Below, piece after piece: positions 42,501-53,384 of a stretch of 64,000 nt of DNA. Below the pieces are notes generated by a model. It did not search any database. It worked only from the letters and a program-made list of their open reading frames with translations, and was not told the origin of the DNA. The translations under genes were made by a program, and so were the position numbers. Numbering within the stretch: the first letter of the stretch is position 1; every line of letters starts with the position of its first letter. Origin of the DNA: Helicobacter pylori (GTDB lineage: Bacteria; Campylobacterota; Campylobacteria; Campylobacterales; Helicobacteraceae). The stretch covers positions 1,178,001-1,242,000 of the forward strand of contig CP032046.1 of NCBI GenBank assembly GCA_008032955.1. Direction: 5' to 3'.

Positions 42501-42746
42501 TTCTACAATCTTTCTAAGATCGGTCCCCACTCTTTTATTTTCTATATAGCCGATGTTAAACCCTTGATAAGAGATGCGAAAATCAGGCTGGCTTCCTTGA
42601 TCTCTTTTAGGTTCATGTTCAATCTTAAACTCTTTATTGAAATGGTTTTTTAACTTATCAAGCAAGTTGTGTAAAAAAAGGCGGTGCGTGAGTTCATTCT
42701 TTTCAGGCGTAAGATCTTTAATGCCTTCTAAATATTCTTTTAGCAT
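39528..42746 (-). CDS. Type IIG restriction-modification enzyme (fused nuclease and m6A methyltransferase), phase-variable
   Basis: 1072 residues. The N-terminal nuclease site is PDFRISYQ with ENKRVG (Asp55, Glu69, Lys71). A helical connector follows, then methyltransferase motif I DFATGTGTF near residue 360 and motif IV GNPPYSG near 480. The specificity region runs to the end. A C14 tract (residues about 794-798, five Pro) keeps the frame open here. A C9 tract ends the protein as NPPPPI. The family makes N6-adenine marks and cuts at a distance; the recognition sequence cannot be read. It corresponds to the HP1353/HP1354 locus from memory. Confidence 0.88.
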   Translation of the reverse strand: MLKEYLEGIKDLTPEKNELTHRLFLHNLLDKLKNHFNKEFKIEHEPKRDQGSQPDFRISYQGFNIGYIENKRVGTDLRKIVESEKSKQILKYLELNPNLMLTDYLNFMWVGKDEKNAPLIKREISVASLDELSKPLKPKPQTECDLIELFKSFFNHEAAPITNAKDFATHLSTPTKYLKDALIAYQKDDQVSSIFKNFKEYLYEELSFKDFSDAFAQTLTYSLFIAKLNHPFEKIDLDNVRSSIPKNFAVIREMADFLKRLDAIKEIQWLLNEILSLINHVDMGSIIKDLNDDKDPYLHFYETFLSAYDPKLREKKGVYYTPDSVVKFIINALDSLLKTHFKDAPLGLKSTLDNENIKLLDFATGTGTFLLEVFRKALETRKTSDGGISTKEDKYQNLLKQFYGFEYLIAPYAIAHLNLSQAFKEEFKKPLKENDALKIILTNTLIQPSEIVAYRGLQPIFEKELKSAQEIKKDEKILIITGNPPYSGASENKGLFEWEVKATYGIEPEFQTIEIEKNVKLTGKIQTLLKNVQRQKEGSSKDALKALKSLHSKYKLQKEKNPKWLLDDYVKFMRFAQNKIESLGHGLFGFISNNAFLDNPTFRGLRHSLLECYDELYILNLHGNARKKEETPQGAKDENVFNIMQGVSINLFIKKVQATKQKICYYDVYGQRAEKYAFLAQNDLNSIEWLELAPREPFYSLIPQETPLLDEYEQGFSVQDMFQISSVGIVTGKDRIFIANNTESLKEQILKYCNEFNEQYIKDIHYRPFDIRKVYYDTKKLERARENTFKHLLPPPPPTNPKTPNQTHKNVALNISRQSKMHGEWRYVMAHKELVDINLIASAGSMGVGYNYPLYQFKHPNYTENFTPEFRSFIDKHYSHPFEPLEVLGYIYALLYSPNYRKRYEDFLKIDYPKILFTNNKDLFRALSLLGIELIGLHVLNKESLNYSFEKLKDATIGESYYKEAHDRIIKKPSYNEPEQRLYINHSAYFRGVSEGIYHYMIGGYVVLEKYLKSHKNEPCDFDHVSNIIKVIACTIEIQKTLGFLTSDLPHLKGNDSQALMQEILQNPPPPI
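39534..39542 (+). repeat. Poly-G tract G9 at the 3' end of the Type IIG gene
   Basis: Nine G on the plus strand encode Pro codons on the minus strand, directly before the stop. Gain or loss of one base changes the C-terminus by about 45-95 residues instead of simply truncating it, because both other frames stay open. Confidence 0.95.
40354..40367 (+). repeat. Poly-G tract G14 inside the Type IIG gene
   Basis: Fourteen G on the plus strand (C14 in the gene) encode Pro-Pro-Pro-Pro-Pro after HLL. This length is hypermutable in this species. At G14 the gene is full length. G13 or G15 would truncate it soon after residue 795, removing most of the specificity domain. Confidence 0.95.
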
Positions 42747-42770
42747 GCCAATAACCCCTTTTTAAAGTTT

Positions 42771-44591
<1,821 letters not shown>

Positions 44592-44602
<11 letters not shown>

Positions 44603-45395
44603 GAAATTCCCCTATACTTTCCCCAAACTTCACGCTTTTTTCTTTCAAATCCTTAAAAGCGGTGTTTTGAATGAATAAAACAATCGTAGAGCCCATTTCA
44701 AAATTCCCTAAATTATCCCCTTTTTTAACCTTAATCGGCGGGTTGTAAGAGTAGGTTTGCGTGAAACGGGCTTTAGCGTTAGTTTGGATATTCTTATCAA
44801 AATTAAAACGCATTTTACCCACATTTAGCGCTCCCACCGCTACAAAATACAATCGATTGCCTTGAATGTCTTTTGCAACAAGCACTACCCTTTCATTGCC
44901 CACAAACAGATTGTTGTTTTTGTAAAGCGATGGTTTATTGACCGGTAGTAATTTCCCCGCAAAATAACGAGCCTCTAAAATTTCTAAATCGCAAGGAGAA
45001 TGGTAGTGGTGGTAATCTTTGGGCGAAAGGTAAAAATTCACATAAAAAAAAGAAGGGTTTAAAGGGTTGATTTCGCCCACTAATTCATGCGCTTTATAGG
45101 GCATGCCTTTAATCTGCAAAGCGCTATCGTTGTCTAAAAAAGCGCATTCAGTGATTAAAGCATCGCAAGGTGCAATGCAAATATTAGGGGCTTTGTCAAA
45201 GGGGCGTTCTTTTTTTAAGGAGCGCGTGAAAAGGGCGTTCAAACTCTTGTAATTTTCCAAAGGCTCAAACTCGCTCAAATCAATTTTGAAGATCTTAACG
45301 TAAAGGGCGTTGATGCCTTTTTGGATAAAAGAAGGGAATTCATAACCAGCCACAGAGCCAAAAACCCTTGAAAGAGCGTTGCTTAAAGCTACCAT
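44592..45395 (-). CDS. psd: Phosphatidylserine decarboxylase proenzyme
   Basis: Makes phosphatidylethanolamine at the inner membrane. 267 residues. The self-cleavage site is [13 protein letters not shown] near the C-terminus; Ser becomes the pyruvoyl group. [11 protein letters not shown] carries conserved His residues. It overlaps the neighbouring gene at 45389 by seven bases. Confidence 0.95.
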
Positions 45396-45895
45396 TTTAA
45401 CCCTGCCATGTTCAATATAAATTCCACCTCGCCCTTACTCACTTTAAATTCTTTAGAAATAGAATCCACGCTATAGCCTTCTTGATACATTTTCAAAACC
45501 TGTTTTTCGTTGATCTCATCGCTAGCAGCATAATGCCCCATGTCTTTGAATTTGTTTTCTAAAGTAATGATTTTTTCTTCTAAATAATCGCGCTCTTTGT
45601 CCATGGATTTTTGGATTTCTTGCAACTGGCTATAAAGGTGTGAAAGAGTCGTTCTCAATGAACTGTCCTCTTTAGCGCTTTTTTCTAAAGAAAGGCCTTC
45701 CAAACGCCCCTCTAATTCTTTCAAACGCTTAGAATAAATATAATTTTCTTGATAGGATTCGTCTAAGGTTTTTTCTAAACGCCTCATTTTATGGTAGAAC
45801 TCTTTTTCTTTAAGATACAAATACCCCACCAAGCACACCAACACCAATAAAATCGCCCCCAAAACGACCATAAACAAATCATTAGAAGATAACAT
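45389..45895 (-). CDS. Membrane-anchored coiled-coil protein with C-terminal helix-turn-helix-like end
   Basis: 168 residues, unknown function. One N-terminal membrane segment ([20 protein letters not shown]) precedes about 85 residues of coiled coil. The C-terminal 40 residues read [20 protein letters not shown] and continue [15 protein letters not shown], a resolvase-like helix-turn-helix pattern. It is a conserved small protein in this genus by memory. The overlap with psd suggests shared transcription. Confidence 0.75.
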   Translation of the reverse strand: MLSSNDLFMVVLGAILLVLVCLVGYLYLKEKEFYHKMRRLEKTLDESYQENYIYSKRLKELEGRLEGLSLEKSAKEDSSLRTTLSHLYSQLQEIQKSMDKERDYLEEKIITLENKFKDMGHYAASDEINEKQVLKMYQEGYSVDSISKEFKVSKGEVEFILNMAGLKW

Positions 45896-45907
45896 GATTG
45901 CTCCCGT

Positions 45908-46402
45908 TCATAATTTCAAGCCTTTTCTTTCGCTATCAACAATGAAAGAATCATAACGCTTGATGTCTAAGGCGTGCATGCGAGTGATTTCTAAAAAATC
46001 TTTATCCCTTGCCACGCCAAAAAAGGCTAGGATTTTCCCCTCTAACACACAACGCCCGTAATAAGTTTGAGGCGCTATCAAGCTTTGTTTTTTTAAGCAA
46101 ATAAGCCCATGCCCTAAAGCGATGATGCGGTTATTTTGCTCCAATTCAAGTAAATTTTCTTTTAAAAGCAAGCTCTCTAATTTTTCTAGCTTGAAATACA
46201 GCGCTTTGAGCAATTCCAAAGTATCATTTTCAACATTCAAGCGTGAAAAATCAAAGCCAGAATTTAACCAATCAAATTCTTCTAACACCGCTAAAGAGCG
46301 TTTAGTTTTAGAGATAAACCTTTCATAAGAAAACGACAAATCGCACTGGACTAAGCGCGTTTCAAACCCTAAAGCTTGGGATCTTAAAACCAACTCATGC
46401 AT
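45908..46402 (-). CDS. Conserved hypothetical cytosolic protein
   Basis: 164 residues from MHELVLRSQALGFETRLVQC (ATG at 46402, eight-base overlap with the upstream gene). The frame is open to 46459, but that hydrophobic extension is the UbiA-type gene read in another frame. I recognise no domain. The C-terminal half has a beta-rich segment (YYGRCVLEGKILAFFGVARD). Function not assigned. Confidence 0.7.
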   Translation of the reverse strand: MHELVLRSQALGFETRLVQCDLSFSYERFISKTKRSLAVLEEFDWLNSGFDFSRLNVENDTLELLKALYFKLEKLESLLLKENLLELEQNNRIIALGHGLICLKKQSLIAPQTYYGRCVLEGKILAFFGVARDKDFLEITRMHALDIKRYDSFIVDSERKGLKL

Positions 46403-47279
46403 GCTTGAACCCCACATCAAGGACAATAAAAATAAAAAACACCACCCCCAAATAGCCATTACTCACAAAAAAGGCTTTAGGAATGTTTTTATAATCTCTG
46501 GCCACTAAGATCTGCTCATAGAGTAAAATCAAGGCTGAAACCCCTAGGCCTAAATACGCAAAAATCCCCCCATGATAGCATTTCACAAAAAAAAACCAAC
46601 ATATCAGCGCTACAAGGTGTGAGAGCCTTGAAAGATTCAAGCACCATTTTTCCCCTAATTGGCTAGGAATGGAAAACAAGCCCCTTTCTTTATCAAACTC
46701 CATATCCTGTAAAGAATAAAGCAAATCAAACCCAGCCACCCATAACATCACCCCTAAAGCCAAAAAGACATTCCATAAAGGGATCGCTCCTAAAACCGCC
46801 ACGCTTCCCGCAATGGGGGCCAAACCCAAAGCCAAACCCACAACAAAATGCGCCAAAGAAGAAAAGCGCTTGAAATACGAATACCCCCCTAAAATGATTA
46901 AAAAAGGTAACGAAAGCTTGAAAGCTAAAGGGTTAATGAAATAGCTCACTCCCACGAACAAAAGAGCGTTTGAAACGCTAAAAACCACCATGCCTTTAAC
47001 GCTGATTCTGCCATCCACGCTCGGGCGGTTTTTCGTCCTTGGGTTATCCTTATCAATATCCCTATCCACCAAGCGGTTAAACCCCATAGCGAAGTTTCTC
47101 GCCCCTAGTAAGGCCAAAAAACAAAGGATTAGGGTTTCTAACTCAAAAAAGAGCGTTTGATTTTTTTGATAGGAGCTTATGACCATAGCCATGAGTAAAA
47201 ACATGCTAGAAAATATCGTATGCTCTAATGCGACCAATTCGCTTAAAGCTTTGATTTTGTGCGTGATTTTTTTAAGCAA
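46395..47279 (-). CDS. UbiA-family prenyltransferase (likely MqnP of menaquinone synthesis)
   Basis: Inner-membrane aromatic prenyltransferase, 294 residues with about eight hydrophobic segments. The first Asp-rich motif is NRLVDRDIDKDNPRTKNRPS and the second is DLLYSLQDMEFDKERG. Usually annotated ubiA, but this species makes menaquinone by the futalosine route and no ubiquinone. The substrate is therefore more likely the futalosine-pathway naphthoate (inference from pathway knowledge). Confidence 0.88.
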   Translation of the reverse strand: MLKKITHKIKALSELVALEHTIFSSMFLLMAMVISSYQKNQTLFFELETLILCFLALLGARNFAMGFNRLVDRDIDKDNPRTKNRPSVDGRISVKGMVVFSVSNALLFVGVSYFINPLAFKLSLPFLIILGGYSYFKRFSSLAHFVVGLALGLAPIAGSVAVLGAIPLWNVFLALGVMLWVAGFDLLYSLQDMEFDKERGLFSIPSQLGEKWCLNLSRLSHLVALICWFFFVKCYHGGIFAYLGLGVSALILLYEQILVARDYKNIPKAFFVSNGYLGVVFFIFIVLDVGFKHA

Positions 47280-47307
47280 TTATTTGATCCCTAATAAAAT
47301 GACTTTT

Positions 47308-48621
47308 CTAACCTACAATTAAGCTAGGCATTATAATATATTGATAGCAACAATACAAGAAAAAGCCCGCGCTCAAAACATTCATGCTTAAATAAACTTT
47401 AAAAAATCGCGCGCTTAGAATCGTTAAAAATAAATGCGCCCCTAAAAGCCATAAAGGCGAAGGGATTGAAATCGTAGGGATTGTTAAAGGCATGCTTAGA
47501 ATATGATCCAACAAAGACCCTAAACCCACCGCATGCAAGAACAAACTCAAAGGGAAAAACACGATAAAAATCAAGCCTAAAGGAATGCTAAAGAGCTGGT
47601 AGGGCGAAAACATAGGGAAAAAGGCATGCGCAACAATGAGCATGTTCAAAAACACCAGCACGCTTAAGCTTATGGCTTGAAACGATCGCGCCAAAAAAGA
47701 AGAGGTTTTAAAAAAAATTTGAGTGTGTTTTAAAAATAAAAAGATGTACCACACCCCACAAACAGAAAGCAAAAACCCCACGCTAAAAAGCAATTTAGGG
47801 AGTAACGCTATGGCGATACAGCACGCTAAAATCAAAAGTTTAAAACTCAAAATCCTTACCCCAAAAAAGCATGCCAAAAACCCTAATAAGCCCATTAAAA
47901 ACGCCCTGAAAAAAGAGGGTAAAAAATCTAATAGCAACAAATACCCTAGCAAAAAAACCCACACCAAAACCCCTATATCATAAAAAGCGTTCCTGTAAGG
48001 GAAATAGCGTTTTTGTAAGGGGGTATAAAAAAGCGAAAAAAGAAAATACACGCTCGCGCTCAAAATCCCTAAATGGAACCCGCTAATGGCTAGTAAGTGG
48101 TTGATCCCTAGCGCGTTAGCCCTATCTCTTAAATCTTTATTCAAGCTATCCCCTATAAATAAAGCTCGATACAAATTACCCACCAAAGCGTTGGAATGAG
48201 CGCTATCAATGGAATGGCGCCAATGCGATTTGAAATTGTGTTTTCGCGTTAAAGAAAAAGAATAAGTTTGAAAAAAGCATGATTTTAGAGACTCTAAGAA
48301 CGAACAAAATTTGAACTTGCCAAAAAATTGTGCGTGGCGGTATTGGAGGTTTTTTAAAGGCTCTTTAATGGTGGTGTAAAAGATCATGCCCTTTGATTGG
48401 AGCTTTAAGACAAAATAGGTTTTTTGATCTTTAGTTTTAGGGTATTGCAACAAGATTTGAGCGTTCAAGCTTGTAGGTTTTGAAAAATCAAGCTTTTGGT
48501 AATTCAAGTATTCTAAATAAAGATTGATCGCCAACAAAAGGCTTAAAACAACCCCACACCATAAGTATTCTTTAGGGGTTGCAAGAAGTTCAAACGCCCC
48601 CTGAAAAGTTTTGTCTTTCAA
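47308..48621 (-). CDS. comEC: DNA uptake channel ComEC/Rec2
   Basis: Inner-membrane channel for single-stranded DNA during natural transformation. 437 residues, much shorter than the roughly 750 of Bacillus ComEC. It has the OB-like N-terminal part and the competence-domain core NHLLAISGFHLGILSASVYF plus many membrane helices. No C-terminal metallo-beta-lactamase domain is present. Four-base overlap with dnaB. Confidence 0.9.
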   Translation of the reverse strand: MKDKTFQGAFELLATPKEYLWCGVVLSLLLAINLYLEYLNYQKLDFSKPTSLNAQILLQYPKTKDQKTYFVLKLQSKGMIFYTTIKEPLKNLQYRHAQFFGKFKFCSFLESLKSCFFQTYSFSLTRKHNFKSHWRHSIDSAHSNALVGNLYRALFIGDSLNKDLRDRANALGINHLLAISGFHLGILSASVYFLFSLFYTPLQKRYFPYRNAFYDIGVLVWVFLLGYLLLLDFLPSFFRAFLMGLLGFLACFFGVRILSFKLLILACCIAIALLPKLLFSVGFLLSVCGVWYIFLFLKHTQIFFKTSSFLARSFQAISLSVLVFLNMLIVAHAFFPMFSPYQLFSIPLGLIFIVFFPLSLFLHAVGLGSLLDHILSMPLTIPTISIPSPLWLLGAHLFLTILSARFFKVYLSMNVLSAGFFLYCCYQYIIMPSLIVG

Positions 48622-50084
48622 GTTGTAACTATATCATAATCCACTTTAGTTTCTTGCCCCTCTTCTAAATGGGAATCTATGGGCATGTCTTCATAGCGCG
48701 TGAAAGGAGCGTTAAAGCGCGTATAAACCGTTCCTGTAGCCCCATTCCTGTTTTTAGCCACAATGATTTCAGCCTCTTCAATACTGCCATTTTGCTTGTG
48801 GATACGCCTTTTTTCATTAACTTTTAGGTGCAACTCTTGCGCTTCTTCAACCTTGCCTTCTTTTTTGAGTTTGTCTATTTTGTTATCTTCAGCCCTCATT
48901 TGATAGATATAGCCTCTATACAAAAATAAAACAATATCAGCGTCCTGTTCAATCCCTCCGCTGTCTTTAATATCCGAAAGAATGGGCCGTTTATCGTCCC
49001 TATTTTCCAGGCTGCGGTTGAGCTGCACTAACGCTATGATAGGGATTTCTAACTCTCTGGCTAAGGTTTTAAGCTCCCTTGAAATTTCAGCGATTTGCTC
49101 ATGGCGTTCTTTAGTGGCTTTGCTCCCTGACATGAGCTGCAAATAGTCAATAAAAGCGATACCCAATTCCTTGTGTTGGGATTTAAGCTTTCGCAGTTGC
49201 AAGCGGATTTGCTCTATCCTCACATAGCTTTTATCGTAGAAAAAGAGTTTTTTTTGCGAAAGGTGATCGTAGCATTTGGCTAAATTTTCCCATTGATCAT
49301 CATCAAGCCTTGCGCTCTCTAAATCATGCATGTTAATAGAAGTGAGATCCGATAACGCCCTTAAAGCGAGTTGCTCTGCGGACATTTCCAAACTAAAAAC
49401 CGCTACCCCCCTATCGTCATTGAGAGCGCTTAAGACCATGTTCATCATCAAACTGGTTTTACCCATAGACGGTCTTGCCCCTATAATGACCAAACTCCCC
49501 TTATTAAAACCGCTCGTATAATTATCCAATTGGACAAAGCCAGTCGGTATGCCAGTAACTTCCAAACTCCCCTTTCTTTGGTTTTCTGTGATAAGATTCA
49601 TTGCGCTTTCAAGCACTTCTTTAATGCTCCTAAAGCCCTCAATCGTGCTGCCATTCAATAACGCATAGACTTCTCGCTCCACAGCACCTAAAATATCGCT
49701 GGATTTTTGCGCGCTTTCTAGGGCTTGCTCTCTAATGGTGTTAGCCAAGCCAAAAAGTTTTCGTTTAATGGAAGCGTTTTTAATCTCTTCCACATAGGCT
49801 TCAATATTATCTATGGGGCTTGCCGCAAAAATAGCGACTAGATCTTCTTCTTTGATTTGCTTGTCTTTAGGCATTTTTTGGCGGATAAAGTTCTCATCAA
49901 TGGGGCAATCTTCTTCATGCAGTTTTAAAGCGATTTCAAAAAACAAGCCGTTAGGCGGGTAGTAAAAATCGCTAGGCTCTAAAACGCTATGGACCTCTTC
50001 AATCTTATGATTGGCCAACACAATGCCTGAAAGCACGATCCTTTCAATGTTTTGCAATTGTTGCAAATGCTTTAAATGATCCAT
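48618..50084 (-). CDS. dnaB: Replicative DNA helicase DnaB
   Basis: Hexameric fork helicase, 488 residues. N-terminal helical domain, Walker A GARPSMGKTSLMMN, Walker B IAFIDYLQLM, and KDSGGIEQDADIVLFLYR near the C-terminus. The insertion after YQMRAEDNKIDKLKKEGKVE is the one described for this species, whose DnaB works without DnaC. The gene lies between nnr and comEC. Confidence 0.96.
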   Translation of the reverse strand: MDHLKHLQQLQNIERIVLSGIVLANHKIEEVHSVLEPSDFYYPPNGLFFEIALKLHEEDCPIDENFIRQKMPKDKQIKEEDLVAIFAASPIDNIEAYVEEIKNASIKRKLFGLANTIREQALESAQKSSDILGAVEREVYALLNGSTIEGFRSIKEVLESAMNLITENQRKGSLEVTGIPTGFVQLDNYTSGFNKGSLVIIGARPSMGKTSLMMNMVLSALNDDRGVAVFSLEMSAEQLALRALSDLTSINMHDLESARLDDDQWENLAKCYDHLSQKKLFFYDKSYVRIEQIRLQLRKLKSQHKELGIAFIDYLQLMSGSKATKERHEQIAEISRELKTLARELEIPIIALVQLNRSLENRDDKRPILSDIKDSGGIEQDADIVLFLYRGYIYQMRAEDNKIDKLKKEGKVEEAQELHLKVNEKRRIHKQNGSIEEAEIIVAKNRNGATGTVYTRFNAPFTRYEDMPIDSHLEEGQETKVDYDIVTT

Positions 50085-50094
50085 TTTTATCCTT

Positions 50095-51489
50095 TTATAG
50101 TCGTTTGATCTTTTCTACCAGATCTAAGGGCGTTAAAGCGTAATTGTTCTTAAATTCTAAACTCGCTAGAGCGTGCGCTAGGCTTGCGTTAATAGCAGCG
50201 TCTAAAGGCGTGTAGTTTTGAGAAAGCAAGCTTAAAATAAGCCCCGCTAACACATCGCCACTGCCTGCTTTAGCCAAAGCCACGCTCCCTAAAATGTTAA
50301 TAAAAGTTCGCCCTTGATGAGCGATTAGGGTATTAGCCCCCTTTAAAAGCAAAACCACCTTGGGGTATTTTTGAGAAAAATCCCTTGCGATTTCTAGTTT
50401 ATTGTCTAACAATTCTAGCATGCTTATATTGATCCCCACTAATTTTAACAACGATAAAAACTCTTTAGGGTGAGGGGTTAAAACGGCTTCTTTTTCTAAG
50501 GCTTGCAAGATCTCTTTATGATAAAAAACGCCCGCATCTAAAACGCATGGGGCTAATTCAAGCCACTTGTTAAAATCCTTTGGAATATTTTCTAACCCCA
50601 TGCCAATAGCGAACGCGCTGAGCTTTTTAGGGAAATTTTCACAAAAAACCAATTCTAAAGGCTTGTTATTAGAAGTTATCTCGCATTCTAACGCTTGGAT
50701 ACTCACCACTCCAGATCCAAAACTTAACGCACTTATTGCGCTCAATAACCCCGCCCCACTATGCTTGCCTAAAAGCACATGCGCATGCCCGTAATCGCCC
50801 TTATGAGCGTTTTTTCTATCCCTTAAGGGCAGTTTGAGATCGCTTTTTTCCAGTAAAAAAGTGTCTGTTGGGATCTCATAGATTTGATTAAAAACCCCCA
50901 AATGCCCCACTTTCAATTCCCCCACATAGTCTTTAGCCCTATCGCTTAATAAGCATGACTTGATAGCGCCCATGCTGATAGTCGTATCCGCTTTAAACGC
51001 CCTCTTATCCACCCTGCCTTTAGAATCGATCCCGCTAGGAATGTCGCAAGCGATTTTAAAACGCGCTTTTTGAGAAAGGCTTTCAAAGTCTAAAAACGGC
51101 TCTAATCCGCCCTTAAAAGCGCTCCCTACCACGCAATCTATTAATACATCGCATTCTAAATCTTCATTCTTTTCTTCCCATGTTTTGATGGTTACCCCTG
51201 CTTTTTTGGCCCTTTCTTTTTGCAATTGGCACATGGGGCTTTTGGCTAGTTTCATTTCAAAGACCAGCGTTTTAAAACGCCCCACTAAACGCCTAGCTAA
51301 CGCATAGCCATCGCCCCCATTATCCCCGCTCCCACAAAGGATAATGACTTTAGCACCTAAAGAAGCGTTTTGTAAAACCGCCCTTTCTAAAGCCATAGCG
51401 GCGTTTTCCATTAAAATGTCTTCGCTTAAAAACAATTCTTCAAGCGCCCTTTTGTCTAGGGCATCCACTTTTTCATACACTGAAAGCAT
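50095..51489 (-). CDS. nnr: Bifunctional NAD(P)H-hydrate epimerase/dehydratase
   Basis: Repairs hydrated NAD(P)H. 464 residues: an N-terminal epimerase domain with [19 protein letters not shown], and a C-terminal ADP-dependent dehydratase domain with LTPHPKEF and [20 protein letters not shown]. It begins directly after crdS (two-base gap). Confidence 0.93.
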   Translation of the reverse strand: MLSVYEKVDALDKRALEELFLSEDILMENAAMALERAVLQNASLGAKVIILCGSGDNGGDGYALARRLVGRFKTLVFEMKLAKSPMCQLQKERAKKAGVTIKTWEEKNEDLECDVLIDCVVGSAFKGGLEPFLDFESLSQKARFKIACDIPSGIDSKGRVDKRAFKADTTISMGAIKSCLLSDRAKDYVGELKVGHLGVFNQIYEIPTDTFLLEKSDLKLPLRDRKNAHKGDYGHAHVLLGKHSGAGLLSAISALSFGSGVVSIQALECEITSNNKPLELVFCENFPKKLSAFAIGMGLENIPKDFNKWLELAPCVLDAGVFYHKEILQALEKEAVLTPHPKEFLSLLKLVGINISMLELLDNKLEIARDFSQKYPKVVLLLKGANTLIAHQGRTFINILGSVALAKAGSGDVLAGLILSLLSQNYTPLDAAINASLAHALASLEFKNNYALTPLDLVEKIKRL

Positions 51490-51491
51490 CT

Positions 51492-52663
51492 TTATCCTTG
51501 AAAATGAATACAGAACGAATTTTCGTAAAACGTTCCCTTTAAAGAGGGTTCGCTATGAATTTCTAAACGCATTTTATACTTTTCGCACACTTTTTTCACT
51601 AAATCTAACCCTATACCATAGCCCAACACGCTAGAATTGAAACGCGCATAACGAACGCTTAATTCTGCGATCTTGTCTTTAGGGATTTCATACCCTAAAT
51701 TTTTCACTTTCAAAAACTCATGCGTTAGCTCTATGTGGATATACCCATGCATGACGCTGTATTTGATCGCGTTCATGAGTAAATTGCTATAAAGCGAAAG
51801 GAAATCCTGCTCTTTAGCCTTAAACGCCACCTCTACTAGATCGCTTTTAAATTCCAGCTTGTGGTAGTCTATCATCTCGCTAAAAAGCGTGTTTTCTTTG
51901 ATGATTAGGGCTTTTAAGTCTAAAAGCACAAAAGATTCGCGCTCAATGTCTTGCATCACTAAATAAGAGAGCGAGCGGTATAAAAAACTCATGCGCTGGA
52001 TAGCGATTTTAATGTGGCGGTGTTGTTGGCTGTCTTCTAAGGTTTTTAAAGACAAGACTAAAGCGCTCATGGGGGTGTTTAATTCATGCGTGGTGTTTTT
52101 TAAAAAATGATCAATACGGGTGATTTCATTCCTAATGGGCTTTAAAAACAAACGCCCTAAAAACACAGAAACCCCTATCACGCATAAAAACGCTATAACA
52201 AACACTAAAACCATATTACGATACAAAGAAGAAAAATGAAGGGGTTTAGAATTTTTAAAAAGCATTTTAGCCACGCCTAAATGAGCGAAAGTTTCATCAG
52301 TGAATAGGTAATATTCCCCCTTAAAACTAAAAAAGCCCGCCTCTTTATGGTTTTTAATCAAATCCGCGCTTTCAGGGATATTGGAATATAAAACACGCTT
52401 TTTACTATCAAAAAGCGCCATGGAAGCGTCTTTATAGCGTGAAATGAGGGCGTTTAAAGCGTTTTGATAATCCGCATGCGTTTGCATGTGCAAGGCAACC
52501 ACTTCGCTAGCGATCTTAGAAGCCATTTTGTCCATGTCCATGCGTATCATTTTGATTTTTTCGTTTTTTTCATAGTTAAACGCTAAAACGCTAATCACTA
52601 GCATTAACACAAACGAAGAGCCTAAATAAGTCCCTAAAAAGAGTTTGAGGGATTTTTTTTCAT
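51492..52663 (-). pseudogene. crdS: Copper-sensing histidine kinase CrdS, frameshifted at its start
   Basis: The natural ATG at 52663 overlaps the crdR stop (ATGA) and is followed by A8, which reads into an early stop. With A9 the frame would be [20 protein letters not shown] and continue into the long frame, 390 residues. The rest is intact: two membrane helices, a periplasmic sensor, the H-box [16 protein letters not shown], the N-box [14 protein letters not shown] and the G-box [12 protein letters not shown]. Weak restart at GTG 52610 or ATG 52604 would cut the first membrane helix. Confidence 0.85.
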
Positions 52664-53301
52664 AGTGGGTTAAAGCGATAGCCCACCCCCTTATGCGTTT
52701 CTATGCAATTTTTACCCAAAAGCTTGCGCAACACCTTAATGTAAGTGCGTAAGGTGGAATCATCAATCGCTTGTTCCCATAAGTTATTTTCTAGCACTTG
52801 AGAGCTGATGATTTGCCCCTTATGCTCTAAAAAGTATTCTAAAAGTTGGGCGGTTTTGGGCGGCAAGATCTCTTTTTTGCCCCTGACACTCAAGCAATTT
52901 TGGTGATAAAAAATGTTAGGCATGATTTCTATGGGATCATCATTGAAAAACCTTTTAATGCGCGCTTCTAATTCATCTAAATCAAAAGGCTTTTTCAAAT
53001 AATCGCTCGCTCCTAAATTAAAGGCGTTTTTTAAGGTAGCGTTATCCTGTAAGGCGGTGATAAAAATCACAGGCGTAGAGATTAAAAAATCGTTTTTGAT
53101 GCGCTTAAACAATTCCAAGCTATTCATTTCAGGCACCTGCACGTCTAAAAGCAAGAGGTTGAAGCGCTCAACAGAGAGCCTTTCATAAGCTTCTTTCCCA
53201 TTAAAAGTGCAAAACACTTCATAGCCCAAATGCTCCAAAAACTCCTTAACGCTCTCGCTTAAAAGGTAATCGTCTTCTAGTAAAAAAATCTTTTTTTGCA
53301 T
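52660..53301 (-). CDS. crdR: Copper response regulator CrdR (OmpR family)
   Basis: Activates the crdA operon (14735 onward) in response to copper. 213 residues. Receiver domain: acidic LLEDDYLL, phospho-acceptor Asp in [10 protein letters not shown], Lys in [16 protein letters not shown]. The winged-helix output domain ends [20 protein letters not shown] then [11 protein letters not shown]. No ribosome site precedes the ATG, and a TACAAT -10 lies only six bases away, so the mRNA may be leaderless. Confidence 0.94.
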   Translation of the reverse strand: MQKKIFLLEDDYLLSESVKEFLEHLGYEVFCTFNGKEAYERLSVERFNLLLLDVQVPEMNSLELFKRIKNDFLISTPVIFITALQDNATLKNAFNLGASDYLKKPFDLDELEARIKRFFNDDPIEIMPNIFYHQNCLSVRGKKEILPPKTAQLLEYFLEHKGQIISSQVLENNLWEQAIDDSTLRTYIKVLRKLLGKNCIETHKGVGYRFNPL

Positions 53302-53314
53302 GGGGGTATTGTAG
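53239..53314 (+). repeat. Direct repeat copy 1 (crdR 5' end), left flank of the RM cassette
   Basis: 76 bases from AAACTCCTTAAC to ATTGTAG recur at 56259-56334 with a single mismatch. This copy is the true crdR start region. Together with the mod fragment at 53324-53384 it forms the left copy of a duplicated target. Confidence 0.93.
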
Positions 53315-53323
53315 CGCTAATTG

Positions 53324-53384
53324 CCTTTATACTAAAAGCGGTTATGAAAAACACTCCCTTTAAAAAGACACCGCTTTATTTTAT
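53324..53384 (+). pseudogene. 61-bp fragment of the Type III mod gene
   Basis: CCTTTATACTAAAAGCGGTT onward matches the mod coding sequence at 56701-56761 with four differences and no gaps. It lies between crdR and the nuclease pseudogene. The last base is shared with the nuclease stop codon (TGA, 53386-53384), which marks the cassette edge. Confidence 0.88.

Noticed and set aside
46403..46459. Hydrophobic N-terminal extension (MAIWGWCFLFLLSLMWGSS) of the hypothetical gene at 45908
   Set aside because: It lies wholly inside the UbiA-family gene in another frame; the ATG at 46402 with an eight-base overlap is more natural.
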